From Vanessa cardui (Eukaryota; Arthropoda; Insecta; Lepidoptera; Nymphalidae): a stretch of DNA of 64,000 nt. This document shows, piece by piece, positions 34,209-46,317 of the stretch (positions are counted from its first letter, which is position 1; the number at the start of each line of letters is the position of its first letter). A program made the translations under genes and the position numbers. The stretch spans positions 10,416,001 through 10,480,000 of the forward strand of contig NC_061126.1 of the NCBI RefSeq assembly GCF_905220365.1, in the 5' to 3' direction. The notes beneath the pieces are model-generated. The model had not been told where the DNA came from. It did not search any database and was given only the letters and a program-made list of their open reading frames with translations.

Positions 34209-35973
34209 TCACCACCAAATTCACCTCCACAATAGAGGTAGATCCACGGTAGATGGTATTTTGGCTTATGTAAATAATAAAAGCGAGAAGTTTTTTTAAA
34301 AATTCATCCTATGAAGAAGTGAAAGTTTTTATGAAATTGCGTCATTCTTGAGTGAAATACGAAAATCGATATTTATGTCTACGTATGACTTAATTAAACT
34401 AATTATACTGTGTTTTTATTTATCTCATCATCGAATATGGCAAAAATGAGTTTTAATTTTTCTGTGTTTTGGAAAAATGTTTTTAAATTATTCTACTTTC
34501 GCCCTTTTTCAAAATTTTAAATATGAAATACGGTTGGCGTTTATAAATTAATTTTATCCGCTATGCGCTTTCAAGATATCTTATAAAGGGAATGAAAGTT
34601 TGTTTGGAAGTTCATCATTTTTAATTAAGAGACAATTAAATCCGTATTTTGATTATAACATAAAATCGTTGCCGTATTTTCAGACGAGATATCCCAATTA
34701 CAGTTCTTATCAATAGTGTTAATAAGCAAACAGACGTCTAATGTTATTATGTAGTACATAAGTAATATGTACGTAATTCCTTAAACTCAATCTCTTGTAT
34801 TTATCCAGCACTCGAACTAAAGTATACCATTAACAGATACAATTAATTTGCTTAATGAATATTTGTACGGTGACCACTCCACCCTAACAGCTCGAGTATT
34901 ATATTTGACCAGCTCTCGAAATCCAATGGAGACGTGATAATTATAGCCGTTGTCATCTTCGATAGCAGTTCATATGTAATAGGTTAAATCTTCAGACGAA
35001 TGTTTTTGACAAGTGGATACAGTCTAAGTAATTGTTATTAAGGTGCATTGAAAATACGGATCAGCTGATGAAGCTTTGTAATGTAACTAGTATATTTAAT
35101 GCATCTTAATAAATTATGTGATATAGTGGTTCTTGGCCTAGAGGATCGGAATTGCGATTCATTGGAAAAATGCTGCTAGCATTCTTGCCATCATTTCAAA
35201 CGGTCAAGATTTATACAGTTAACTATTTTTATTTCATATTTGTATATATTTAGGGAGTTTATGTTAATTCATGCGTATTATAATAATATAATGTGTCTTA
35301 TAATTTATGGTCTGGTACTAAAGGGTCTATATTAATAACACTTTCCTCTGATAGAAATATGAAACTATTTACAAATATAATGTTTGTTGGTGTTACGTAC
35401 GCAAATTTATTAAATTAAGAAAATTGGCTGCACTGGTATTTTTTGATAAATGATGTTAATAAATTTATTTCTATTATAAATATGTTTCTTTGGAAAGTAG
35501 AATATAAAACAATAAGTATAACCTAAAAATCTCCAAAAAATATTATATTAGTTTAAATATTAGCAATTATTATTACAAAGTTATCTCAAGTGTTTTTGAC
35601 TCAATGATTTATAACATTCACATAAGACTAAAACAAAAGTGATTATCAGACTATTGTAAACTTTTCTAAAATAATTCATGTTGAGGCTTGTATTTCTTTT
35701 TTTAACTAATTAACATGTCAATTTTATCATTCTAACTCTACAGTTGAAAACTAGCAATAATTAAAACGATTGATCTTGTTAATGATCATAGTTTTGACAG
35801 GTCCAATCATCGCTTATCACATAACTGGCCGCATTAGATTACAGCAGTAACGCTGTCAATAACTGGCATCAAACGGCAATCACTCAGCTATCGGTCGCTG
35901 TCAGGTCACTGGCGCTTTGTTTGCGTTGCTCTTATCACGGTGCCCTGCGCAAACACGCGCGGATACATCGAGG

Positions 35974-36023
35974 ATGTCGGAAAAGATAGATGCGGTTTGC
36001 TTAAACCGTATCCACTGTTTAAG
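35974..36023 (+). other. Candidate first coding exon (weak)
   Basis: An ATG in fair context (AGGATGTCGG) opens 16 codons reading MSEKIDAVCLNRIHCL and meets AAG|GTACGA, a possible splice donor. The 150 bp upstream are GC-richer than the surroundings and not repetitive in this window. An overlapping 74-codon frame from 35940 reads the same DNA in another frame. There is no downstream exon I can join, so this is only a lead. Confidence 0.2.
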
Positions 36024-36162
36024 GTACGATTATTAATCTTTACTAGGGGAAATAAATTAAAAACAAATAAGGTAAATCGAACAAACACCTCCAGTTACGA
36101 CTATATACAACAGATACGTTGGAAAAGAAGAAGCGATATGTTTTTATCCATGAATTACATTT

Positions 36163-36345
36163 GAAAACTAGCTATGCCCGTGACCTTGTATGCGTTTGAA
36201 TTTAACAAAAAAAAAATTGTAGCCTAAGTTACTCTTTATTATATCCGTTTTTTTCCAATGAAAAGTCCCGTCAAAATCGGTCAAGCCGTTCTAGAGCTGG
36301 AACAAAAAGACAGACAGATTAAAATTGTAAAAAAAAATATTTTGG
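36163..36345 (+). repeat. Repeat E copy
   Basis: AAAACTAGCTATGCCCGTGA at the start, GTCAAAATCGGTCAAGCCGT in the middle and AAAAAGACAGACAGATT at the end match the layout of the copy at 57950. Old and diverged. Confidence 0.6.
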
Positions 36346-37261
36346 CATATGTACCGTGTCTATATATCCATTGAGTTAAAAAAGGGCTATTTTAATATTA
36401 TAAACAGACACTCCAATTTTATTATATGTATCTATTAATATTAATTTGTCGTTGACTTCATTTATGAAGGTAACAAAAAACAAAACAATAAAGCTATACA
36501 ATCACATGAACGAATCATTGAATTCGTGATTCATTGTAACAGCTAGGTTCAGTCAAACAAAACAGTAGCCTGACTAGAACCTGATTAATAGCACCGGAGC
36601 TGCACGTACCAATGAATACAGTTTAGATCTCGATATTTAGCTCGCAGATGGAGAAACTGTGATAAATGACCGACTCTGACGCCTCGTTCAGCTGTTACAT
36701 TTGAATTTTGTGCACCCAGCATCTCGTGTAGGCATCCGTTTAACGCTTGTTCCACAAGTACGCGGACCATCAGATAATTAATCGAATATTTCGTTAAATA
36801 TTTACAATGTTTTGATAATTTAGCTAACATTATTGTAGCATCGCTTTAATCATAGGTACTTTGCGTGATTTATTTGCAATCACGCTGATTTACTCGCCTT
36901 TATAACGTTAATCACAACAATTTACTGATGTAGAATCATCCTTTTCATGTTAAATTTGTTAGCCGATAATTGTTTGTCTTGGTTAGGTAAATGCTATTGT
37001 GTCCATAAATTCACTAAAACGTTTATTTAAAACGCAGCTGGGTACAACGCGTTTGATCTTAGCTCGATAATATCAAAACTGCACTATACTATTATACTAT
37101 TAATAATAATACGTTTTATTAGCAAGTTTTATTGACGTAGTGTGAAGTATAAAATTTAAATGTTAGTGATAAAATATTAGTTCGGAATTTGACAAAGCGC
37201 CTTTGATCCAAGGATAGTTCATCGGTAAAGTTAATTTGTTAATTAATGTAATATTATAGAT
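36346..37261. other. Noncoding, nothing recognised
   Basis: An 81-codon minus frame at 36585-36830 has no recognisable domain. No repeat is seen. Confidence 0.45.
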
Positions 37262-37520
37262 CCGAAAAACTTAATGGCTAGAAAACGTGTATCTTAATTG
37301 TGGTTGTTTAAAACCGGAGAGAGCACTGTTGAGTTTTTATATCATTAATTTGAATATTTTTAACTCATTTCGTGCTCGGTGTTGGATATAAATATTACGG
37401 AATACTGTACATCTCGGATGTAATTCTTTGTAAACACCAATTCGCATCGGATTATTATGATAAAACAAGATGTAATCGTACACCCCTGAAGAGTAAATGC
37501 CAAACTCAGCAGCGTGACTA
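37262..37520 (+). repeat. Heavily degraded Metulj-like SINE
   Basis: TTAATGGCTAGAAAACGTGT, TTTCGTGCTCGG and ACACCAATTCGCATCGGATT follow the SINE's order with many substitutions, ending near CAGCAGCGTGAC. One of the oldest copies here. Confidence 0.55.
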
Positions 37521-37910
37521 GGCCGTTTCTAATATTACAATGTGGTAGTAACTCTCTATGTTTAAGAACCTCTCTACAGAGTCAAGGCCTCCTGGCCTTA
37601 GCCATTGTATTTTTAATTGAACCTTAATATATCTGCATGTAATATGAATATAGGATTGCAATAATTTATTCTAATTCTTATTTAATTTAATTTAAATGGA
37701 CTTTATTTTATATACACGTAACAAATTTTAATAACTTATGTAATCTTTATTTATTTTTAAACATAATTCTTATTCAGTTTGAATCGAATATCATATATAT
37801 GTATTGTAATTGTATAAAAGTATCGTGATTGTATTTGAATTATGTTATTAAGAAATTAATGAGGCTTTATTAATGTATTATTATTAGCTCCCGATCTATG
37901 TCATATCAAA

Positions 37911-38056
37911 ATAAAAATCAAAATAAACTTTATTCAAGTAGGCTTTTATAAGCACTTTTGAATCGTCATTTTACAATTAAGTGAAGCTACCACCGGTTCG
38001 GAAAGTAGATTCTACCGAGAAGAACCGGCAAGAAACTCAGTAGTTACTCTTTTTTA
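37911..38056 (+). repeat. Repeat L, full-span copy
   Basis: AAACTTTATTCAAGTAGGCT, then AGCACTTTTGAATCGTCA, ACCACCGGTTCGGAAAGTAG and AAGAACCGGCAAGAAACTCA, ending TAGTTACTC plus a T-run. A frequent lepidopteran retroelement tail. Confidence 0.8.
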
Positions 38057-38125
38057 ATATTTAAAAAATACCACGTCATGTTAATTAAATACAATTATTT
38101 CAATTAATATATCATATCCGATCCG

Positions 38126-38311
38126 ACGATTGACCTTTTTTTGTGGGGGGGGTGTGTGGGACTCCCCGGTTTACTGGGCGCACTCTGAGTTTTAGGGTCC
38201 CGGGTCCCGGGTTTACCCACTAATAAACCAGCGGTACCCTCTCCGTCTTTCGGCGGGCGCCACGGGATCGCTTACGCATGCTACCGTGATATCACGATTC
38301 ACGATTGACCT
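38126..38311 (-). mobile_element. 5'-truncated non-LTR element tail with target duplication
   Basis: A GC-rich 164-bp insert (38137-38300) is flanked by ACGATTGACCT at 38126-38136 and 38301-38311. A T-run begins the insert, so the element lies on the minus strand with an A-tail. It contains GGGTCCCGGGTCCCGGG and a G-run, unlike the surrounding AT-rich DNA. Target duplication plus tail indicate retrotransposition. The LINE family is probably R1-like, judging from memory of similar tails, and this is not certain. Confidence 0.75.
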
Positions 38312-38709
38312 ACTCAACCGATTGGGTTTTAAAATAAATGTATAAGTAGTTAAAATTTTCAATGATGAAAATTTATTTTTATAGTTTTATTTATCATATA
38401 TTTTTCCAAAGCATATTATTTATTACATTTTGCGGATCTCTTACTGCGTTATGGAAGTCCTCTCCACATGGTCATTAATGAGTTAATTCCTATTGTTCCG
38501 TACCGATCCATGGCGTGACCTGTAATGTATTGTTTGATCGACGATTTGCATTGTATTATTTGATTTATTGTTTATTATATGCCGTGTCAGCTCACGTAGA
38601 AACTATTGTCGAAGAAATAGCACTCATATTTACTATGTTAAAAAGTTCAAATTTAAATAAATACCTTGTATATATTTCTGGGACTTAATATTTACTCATA
38701 TAATAAATT
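38312..38709. other. AT-rich noncoding
   Basis: Nothing recognised. Confidence 0.5.
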
Positions 38710-39011
38710 GAGTCGAGATGGCCCAGTGGTTAGAACGCGTGCATCTTAACCGATGACTGCGGGTTCAAACCCAGGCAAGCACCGCTGATTCATGTGCTTA
38801 ATTTGTCTTTATAATTCATCTCGTGCTCAGCGGTGAAGGAAAACATCGTGAGGAAACCTGCATGTGACAAATTTCATAGAAATTCTGCCACATGTGTATT
38901 CCACCAACCCGCATTGGAACAGCGTGGTGGAATATGTTCCAAACCTTCTCCTCAAAGGGAGAGGAGGCCTTTAGCCCAGCAGTGGGAATTTACAGGCTAT
39001 TGTTGTTGTTG
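38710..39011 (+). repeat. Metulj-like SINE, best copy
   Basis: Complete from GAGTCGAGATGGCCCAGTGG (box A), GCGGGTTCAAACCCAGG (box B), through CTGCCACATGTGTATTCCAC, to GCCCAGCAGTGGGAATTTAC and a (TGT)n tail. The 79-codon frame at 38833-39072 is SINE sequence. Confidence 0.95.
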
Positions 39012-39194
39012 TATTATAAATTCAAAATTTTCTGCCTGTTTATTTAGTACCTCATTACGATTAAATCAATAGACGTATCATAGTGAAATTTCGGATTAGG
39101 TCATGGATTTAAATCAATTTATACAAAATTACGAGAATGGAACCCGCTTATTGTTTCCATTCAATACAGCTGCTATCTATATTTTTACGTCATA

Positions 39195-39475
39195 AGTTGG
39201 TGGACGTTCAAATGGACTACCTGGTGGTAAGTGGTCACTACCACAAATAGACATTGCCACTATAATGTCTAATCACCATTATTTACTTGAATACATCTTA
39301 GCTTCTAAGGTTGTCCTTAGAAGCTAAGATATTATGTCTTTTAAACTTTAAACTGACTCACTCACCATTCAAACCGGATCACAGCAATACTAACTATTGA
39401 TGTTTGGCGGTAGAATGTCTGATAAATAGGTGGAACCTAAGCAGACGGACTAGCACTAAGTCCTACCACTAAGTA
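39195..39475 (-). repeat. Repeat C with inserted hairpin
   Basis: GGTGGTAAGTGGTCACTACC and the ACTCACCATTCAAACCGG block show a near full-span reverse copy. Where a single CTTAG/CTAAG segment is expected, it holds a perfect hairpin at 39295-39330. Confidence 0.8.
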
Positions 39476-39559
39476 AATTTACACCAATATTATAACTATG
39501 ACCAGAATGATGGACTTTAATTAAAACAAAACATTACGTCTGCGATAATACTAATAACT

Positions 39560-39832
39560 TATATCTATAATACTAGCGAACCGCCCCGGCACGCACGGTA
39601 GCAATACTGATACTAAATATACCTACTACAGAATTTGTTTATTTACGACATCATATTACAAACTTCTAAAGTTATCAGTGTTTCTAATATTGCCAATGTT
39701 TTATATACAAAAACCTTCCTCTCGAATCATTATTGCGTAGTTAAAAATATCTAAGCATACATATGGATATAGGGACAGAGAAAGCGACTTTGTTTTATAC
39801 TACGTAGTGAAGTAATAACTAATAATAACAGT
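39560..39832 (-). repeat. Repeat D, near full length
   Basis: In reverse it reads from CTAGCGAACCGCCCCGGC to AGCGACTTTGTTTTATACTA and CGTAGTG. Well preserved. Confidence 0.8.
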
Positions 39833-40281
39833 AAAATATAAGATACTTTGAAAAACGTTAATGCTATATATATTCGTAGATTTTTTTTAATTTATAATGA
39901 ACTATACTATAAAATTAATAAATGAGTAACTTTAATTTCTAATATGAAGCTCATCATACGATCCATATCTCCCGATCAACATCAAATGAAGACACATAGC
40001 CGGCAGATGTAATGACCCTATCGTAGACGGTGTTATTTCATATTAGACGATATCCTAGACGAACATTATGTAGACAAACGGGTTTCATTACAACCCTGAC
40101 TGGGCCATTACGGGCCACCTCCGCGCTTGATATACTTTATTTAGCGCCTTTTAGTATATAAGATTTGTTTACGTTGATGCTAGTTGTGATTAGTAGTTTT
40201 AACACTGAGTGGCACAAATACGTTTTACACGTCTTGTAATGTACTTGGTTAATGCATATACAAAATAATAAATTAATAAAT
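39833..40281. other. Noncoding, nothing recognised
   Basis: No gene or repeat identified. Confidence 0.5.
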
Positions 40282-40484
40282 ATTGGACAACATCACAAAT
40301 AGATACCTATTACTGTGATCCTAATTTAGTTAAAGCATTTGTGTTATGGAAAATCAGGAGTAACGATGGTACTAAAAACACTAAGACCCAGATTACATAG
40401 AAAACTAATGAACTCCTTTTACATCGTTGAACCTGAGACCATAAAAACCAGTGTACAAACTATTTGACCACGAAGGTCGTCATT
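40282..40484 (-). repeat. SINE-A copy
   Basis: Tail ATTGGACAACATCAC, body TTGTGTTATGGAAAATCAGG, AGACCCAGATTACATAGAAA, and a mutated head ending GACCACGAAGGTCGTCA. The box B region is decayed. Confidence 0.8.
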
Positions 40485-40884
40485 GAAATCTAAATTATTT
40501 TATTATATGTTGATTTTGGCGTAAAAAATCCTTGGCTCAGGTTCTTCAAGTCCTAGGAAGCGATTTCAAAAAGAAAAGTGTCTTCAAGAGTCAGAGCCCG
40601 GACTTCGAGGTAACAACTCCCCTTTATATTCATCTTAAAACAGTCCATTTAACTAACGTGAGTATACGTCATCATAATTACTTTGCTATTGTCTAGACAC
40701 AAGGTTGCGTCCCTGAAAAAGTTAATCGGTTGTAAGTACATAAGAAGAAATAGGTAAATAGCTACTTGGTGATACCTGGAGATTTCACAAGGGTAAAGCC
40801 GCAGGTTTAGTTAGATCATTATAATTATATTCAAAGGAAGAGTAAAAGGCTCTGTAAGAAAATAAACACACCCTTGTTGTACAT
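40485..40884. other. Noncoding, nothing recognised
   Basis: No gene or repeat identified. Confidence 0.5.
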
Positions 40885-41205
40885 CACCACATATAAAACA
40901 AAGTCAACGGACCGCGACTGTTTGTCTGTATGTTGGGGATAAACACCATAACTACTGAACGAATTTTCATGCGGTTTTCACTAATAGACAGAAGGATTCA
41001 TCATTTATTAAGATTTTTGTATAATTAAGTTGAAATAGAATGACAATTGTTAAACATATCGGAAAAAATAAAGCCATCGGGGAGTTTTCATTTCAATAAT
41101 AAAGTTCAATATATTTAATAAAACAACAAAAATATATAAATAAAAGTTAAAATATAAAGCAAGCTTATGTCTACCTTGTGCAATGCCGATACGGGCTACT
41201 AGTAA
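40885..41205 (+). repeat. Diverged repeat D-like copy
   Basis: It opens ATATAAAACAAAGTCAACGG, has ACTGAACGAATTTTCATGCG in the middle and ends CTTGTGCAATGCCGATACGG plus GCTACTAG. The layout matches repeat D but the sequence is a different subfamily. Confidence 0.55.
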
Positions 41206-41319
41206 TTTTATAGTAAAATATATATGTGGAAATCACAACCCCATAAATCCTTAAACATTTCTTATTACAATAAACAGACTTATATAAATGTATTATTGAA
41301 AGATAAACACACAGTCGCC

Positions 41320-41510
41320 GGGTGGTAAGTTATATACAAGTAAAGAAAGTAAATATTTCATGCACTATCAAAGCGTCCACTACGAAATCCTTGTTATATT
41401 CTAGCTCACTCACTTTTCAAACAGCAACATAGCAGCAACAAATAGTGATGTTTGACGATAGAAACACTGAGCGGCCGCACCTACCTCGATAGATACGAGA
41501 ATCTAGCACC
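41320..41510 (-). repeat. Repeat C, old copy
   Basis: CGCCGGGTGGTAAG, then AGCTCACTCACTTTTCAAAC and a diverged C end (GACGATAGAAACACTGAG). Heavily mutated. Confidence 0.55.
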
Positions 41511-43049
41511 AATAAAAATTAGGAGTAGTCTGCATCTCGATTACAAATGGATGAATAAAACGATCCTTTTGGGGTCGGCCGAGCACTTTTCAAACTTTTA
41601 CCGAGGTATTTTTTGTTTATAACAAAATTATGTTCTCGAAAAGGATATGTTAGAATATTTCGTTCAAAGTTTTAAAGTGGTACATTATCAAACAATTTGC
41701 GAAGTAAGATTTGGGAAAATTTGTTCGAGTTCCATTATAAAAATAGTCATATGATGTACTTATTTTATATCAATTTCAATGAATATTTTGTAAGCAACAT
41801 ATTCAAAACTGTAACGATACTCGATGCGTCTAATTTCGCTTAGTGACATTAATTTATAAGTGAGTATACTTTAGTAGTAATTTGTAAAATCTAAACGCGT
41901 CTATACAATGCTAGAAATGTCATTACGAGAGGCATTCTCAAAGTCGAATCAATCGCAATTCTACTTGCACTACAGAACCCCTGCACCGACCACAAATTGA
42001 GTTACAAAACGATTCTTTCCCGTTCGGGCGCTTCTCAAACTTTTGCTAAGGGTTTTTGCTAGCGCAACAAAATAATTCTTTAAAGGCAAGATTATCGACT
42101 TAACTTTTTCACCGTTAATCTATTTTAGAAAACATTCGCTTTCAAATGTTTTAACAACTTTCACAATGATCATATTCGTTGATTATGTTTAGGAGTACTA
42201 TTTTGCTACTGGTTTTTAGTCCTTTTATGATAATGGTATATTCTAAAAATAAGTACTTTGTATTAAAATAACAATTGATGTTGCGTTAATTAATTCCCAC
42301 TCTTCTTGTAACATAGTTGTAAGTTTGAATACCACTGACCACTAGTGGCAGCAGGTGACGTCAGCTCATGTTCGTTACCGCGCTTCATTACATCTACCCC
42401 CAAGGGCAAAGGATGGCGATCCTTATATACTACCTATTTCAAATGTATGAAACATATATTCGGCATATTTATGTATCTGAATGTAATCGCACTCATGAGG
42501 TGATAATATTCATCAGATCATTTTTATTTCTATATGAGGTTTCTAAAAATTACAATTGCGTCATCACGTGCTGATGGTCAGCTAAAAATACATATAATAA
42601 ACATCGCATAAGCTTAAAGGGGTACAAGGTACATATACGTATAGTAAGACACAAATTAGATGTAGCATCGGAAAATGCAATGGAATGAAAATAAAACCGA
42701 TTACTGCCGATTTACACAACCAATAGAAATAGCTCCCTATCGCGCCATTTGACGCTATTCGTCGCTATAGATTCACGCGTTAGAGAAAGCAAGTGCATGT
42801 AACACGACGCGTCAAATTGACGAATATATTAGGTCATATGAAATTACAAGTTATTACGTTTGTGCAAAGATCATATTTGCGTGAGAAATAAATATTAATA
42901 ATTTGGGATAGTGTACTTAATTCGGATGTGATCGGTTTTACGAATTTTGCCGATGCGACATCTAAGTTGTGTCGTACTATAAGTCGAAATGTTAAATGAC
43001 TATTTTGGTTAGTTTTCAGCTCAGCAGTTCTTGCACTATTTCATCTCTA
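41511..43049. other. Noncoding
   Basis: The segment 42690-42835 (CCCTATCGCGCCATTTGACG, GACGCGTCAAATTGACGAAT) has balanced composition and could be a promoter-like or repeated unit. A 68-codon frame at 42368-42574 has no recognisable domain. Confidence 0.4.
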
Positions 43050-43570
43050 CCCAAACTACCCGCCAACATGAGTAGCAGAAATTGGACTCAGTCATATGCG
43101 ACTCAAGTGTCAATATTATCACCTCGTCTACGTTGTTATAGCAATCGATGGCCACACTGAGAATACGCTTTGAAGTTTATTGATATTCTTTCTTCTGCGC
43201 TTGACGTTCATCTGCTTAACCTTCAGTCAGCTGGGTACGGGCATCGAGATTTTCCTCCTAGCCCGGGAAAATTTTTACCTCTAGCTTCGGCTACCGCGTC
43301 ATTTCTTTTGACCCGTACGGTCAGGTCTTGTCTATTTGTTAGGTCGTCTTAACCCGATGGTTATTTCGTCAAGTACGGTAGAATGTCGTCGTCCTGTTTA
43401 TCGCTGCCATCAATGACTGCGATGGGGCAGATGTCTGGCGATAGTAGGAGTTCCTGGGGCTGAGGACGACCCTCTTGTGGTCGAGCATGCAATGGTGCTA
43501 CACCGTGCAGATGCCCGCGCTCATTATTGCCCTCTCTTGCGAACATTGTGCGCGCGAGGCGGTGGACCTA
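43050..43570. other. GC-balanced block of unknown nature
   Basis: Composition here is close to half G+C, unlike the flanks. There are open frames on both strands: plus 43170-43352 (60 codons) and minus 43361-43546 (61 codons, with a Pro/Gln-rich LHARPQEGRPQPQE). No domain, splice site pair or terminal repeat can be recognised. It may be a degraded mobile-element coding region or a regulatory block. Confidence 0.35.
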
Positions 43571-44250
43571 ATACCAAATGGTGAGCGTTCTGGTAACCTT
43601 TCTTCTAAACGAATGTCCGAAAGTATTTAATAAAACTCGCAAACACGTCAATAATGTCTCATAAATATCATTAATATAATATTCGAATAAGATGAAAGAT
43701 TAGTCTCTTTACAGTTTTTGGAGCTATCATCGAAGGTTTCACCAATTGTCTGTGTGCATTGCCTATATGCCGTCAGCTTTATAAAAAAAAACAGTTCTCA
43801 GTTTCATTTTAAAAATAGTTTTTCCCACTAAAGTCATAATTCAGCAAGTATATAATATTTAAATTCAAGCACTTCTTTACGTTCACGTCTTCAAATGATA
43901 CTATCATAAAAATAAATTTAGTTCAACGCCGTCTCGACTATCACATAATCGTGATCATAAAACGCTCCAGTGACTTTCACAGAACTTTCAGGAGATTTCA
44001 GCGGGGCCTTCATTACCCACTCTACTGGGATGAAGCCTCGAATCGGTTCGACTTTGAAACAAAAGAGATATGTCTTTGAAGTTGAAAATGTTTTAGGTGT
44101 TCGAGGAGACGGAATTCAACTCATTCTGTGAAAGAATAATTACTGTTTTCAATTATGGAACAATAGTTTGTATTGTTAAGACATTTCGTACAACAATGGA
44201 AATTATATTCAAAGTAAATATTGTTAATAATATTATTAAATATTCGTCAG
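43571..44250. other. Noncoding, nothing recognised
   Basis: No gene or repeat identified. Confidence 0.5.
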
Positions 44251-44330
44251 CATGACGTACATTACTCTGATCCCAATGTAAGTGCTTTACACTTGTGTTA
44301 TGGAAATGTTAAAAGGACTATCACAATCAT
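44251..44330 (-). repeat. SINE-A, 3' fragment
   Basis: CGTACATTACTCTGATCCCA and CACTTGTGTTATGGAAAT match the SINE-A tail. The copy is broken off and joined to repeat C at about 44331. Confidence 0.75.
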
Positions 44331-44526
44331 CCACATGATGGTAATTGGTCAAAACCGCCCATAGGCAATGATACTGTAAGAAATATTAATCATTCCTAGC
44401 ATTCCAATACGCCACCAATCTTGGGAACTAAGTTGCTCTATTTCTTTTGCTTGTAAGTAGAACACTAGCTAATTCACCCTTCAAAGCGGGTAGTAACCAC
44501 CTAGACAGGCTTGCCCAAATCCATAT
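44331..44526 (-). repeat. Repeat C copy
   Basis: ACATGATGGTAATTGGTCAA, ATCTTGGGAACTAAGTTGCT, ATTCACCCTTCAAAGCGGG and GACAGGCTTGCCCAAAT match in reverse. Confidence 0.75.
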
Positions 44527-44671
44527 CACCATTTTTACACATTATTTATATTCGGTACAAAAAACTATTTAACAAATAATGACGTTATCATAATATAGTA
44601 AATAGTTCACTGTCACATAATCGAGTAAATATTAAGTAAAGGTAGTATTTTCATATATAGTAGGTACTACT

Positions 44672-44830
44672 TCATTGTATAAAATAAAGTAGCTTGCCAC
44701 TGTACTCTAAGATCGTTTAAACTACGCAGAGGTTTTTAAAGCGGTTTTCATAAACAGAGTAGTTCTAGAGGAAAATTTAAAAGTAAATATATAATACATG
44801 CATTTTAAAGCAATGAAAATATAAAACTTT
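44672..44830 (+). repeat. Repeat D, 5' fragment
   Basis: CATTGTATAAAATAAAGTAG, AAACTACGCAGAGGTTTTTA and TAAATATATAATACATGCAT match the first half of repeat D. Confidence 0.55.
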
Positions 44831-46317
44831 CACTTTTCTTAGACGGAAAATAAACAAGTGATCTATTTTATGGTTGTTCTTCAATCTTAAATCTATCCTG
44901 GGAAATTTATAATATAATATTAAAAGTTTAAATAAATACTATTCTTAATCAAAACATACGTACTTATTTTATATAATAGTATTAAAAAAAGCGCAGAATA
45001 TTTATTTCAAAGAAACGATATAAAGTTGAGCCTAGCATTTTAAAAATATCACGAGAAAAGCTGTGTATCATTTATGAAAGTATAAAGAACAGTATTATAA
45101 AGTAAGGGCGAATATGTTAACAGGAGCGTAACTACGTCGAATACATTTTGTTTAACGAAACTAAAGACATGGCCCGTAGCAAACTCAATTCAAGCAAATT
45201 TACATAGGCATCGGATGATAGACCGTTGGACTAAACTGAATTATTCAAAGTAGGACGCAGTTTTTTATGGGAGAAGTGTGAGGTTACGGCATTCGGCTGA
45301 AAGATTACACGATTGTATGAATAATGTCTTCAAATTTCGTTATACTTTGTGTGATATATTTATTTGTCTAGAATAGCATGTATAAATTGTTTAAGTACAT
45401 ATTTGATTTAGCGTAATCCGTAATGAAAATATAATTGATAAAACTGCTTGCTGTGTTTGGAAAAAAGTGAAAGTTGATTTTTTACTGAATTAATCGATGC
45501 TTGAATTATAATAAAAAAATTACAACACTGGCCTCTTTCATATCTAAATACTTACTAGTACAATTTAAAGACAATTCCTTAGGGAACCTATTGTTGTTTT
45601 ACGGGATGAATGATTTAAGACCCTACTAGCAATATCTTAACTAAAAATACAATACCTTTTAAAATATTTTTATAACAAGCGTTATTGTAATCGATACAAC
45701 AAAAAAAATACATCTTTCAGAAATATAGACACAGATCATACGACATGTCATGTTACGAAGATTAGTTACGTTAGTACGAAATAGAAAGTAATAATACATA
45801 TTCTGTCGCTGCGGAATATTTTTTAAGGATGCAGACAAAATATATCGATCACATAATATTCCCCTTAAAATAGATAGCAAAGTAACCAAAATATATCCCC
45901 TGCTCTCGACATGCACCATTCACACCGCGTCCTAATGAGACTTCAAGAAAACTACGCGCCCCGCGGTGACCACAGCCCTCCCGCTGTGCTTTGAAAATTT
46001 ATAGCATTTACCGAGAAATTCCTTGTGTTTTCACTTTTCTGTGACCGTCAGCCATAGGTGAAAGTATGCGATCGATCCGAACATTTTTTTCTTTTGAGAT
46101 ACTTCAAAAGGTATTTATTTAACTTATATAAATATTGGCTTTGTATTATATATTAAATGATTCTGATGAATCTTAGTTATTTTTAAGAATTAAATGCGAT
46201 AGGTACGTATACTCTATAGTATTATATTTATTTAAACAAAATATCAGATTAATTGTTGTGTTGTTGTTGACGATTTAATGTTTTATATTTAGCGTCTGCT
46301 TGGTTTATTACATAGTT
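44831..46317. other. Noncoding, nothing recognised
   Basis: An 86-codon minus frame at 45659-45919 has no domain. The segment 45900-46060 is GC-richer but unassigned. Confidence 0.45.

Larger units (their letters stand above)
33613..36162. other. Noncoding with twin hairpins and a possible first exon
   Basis: Two adjacent hairpins lie at 34120-34208 and a GC-richer segment at 35800-36025. Both have their own entries. The remainder is AT-rich without signals. Confidence 0.45.

Noticed and set aside
38833..39072. 79-codon plus frame, and the similar ones at 19752, 29828 and 63400
   Set aside because: All are translations of Metulj-like SINE bodies.
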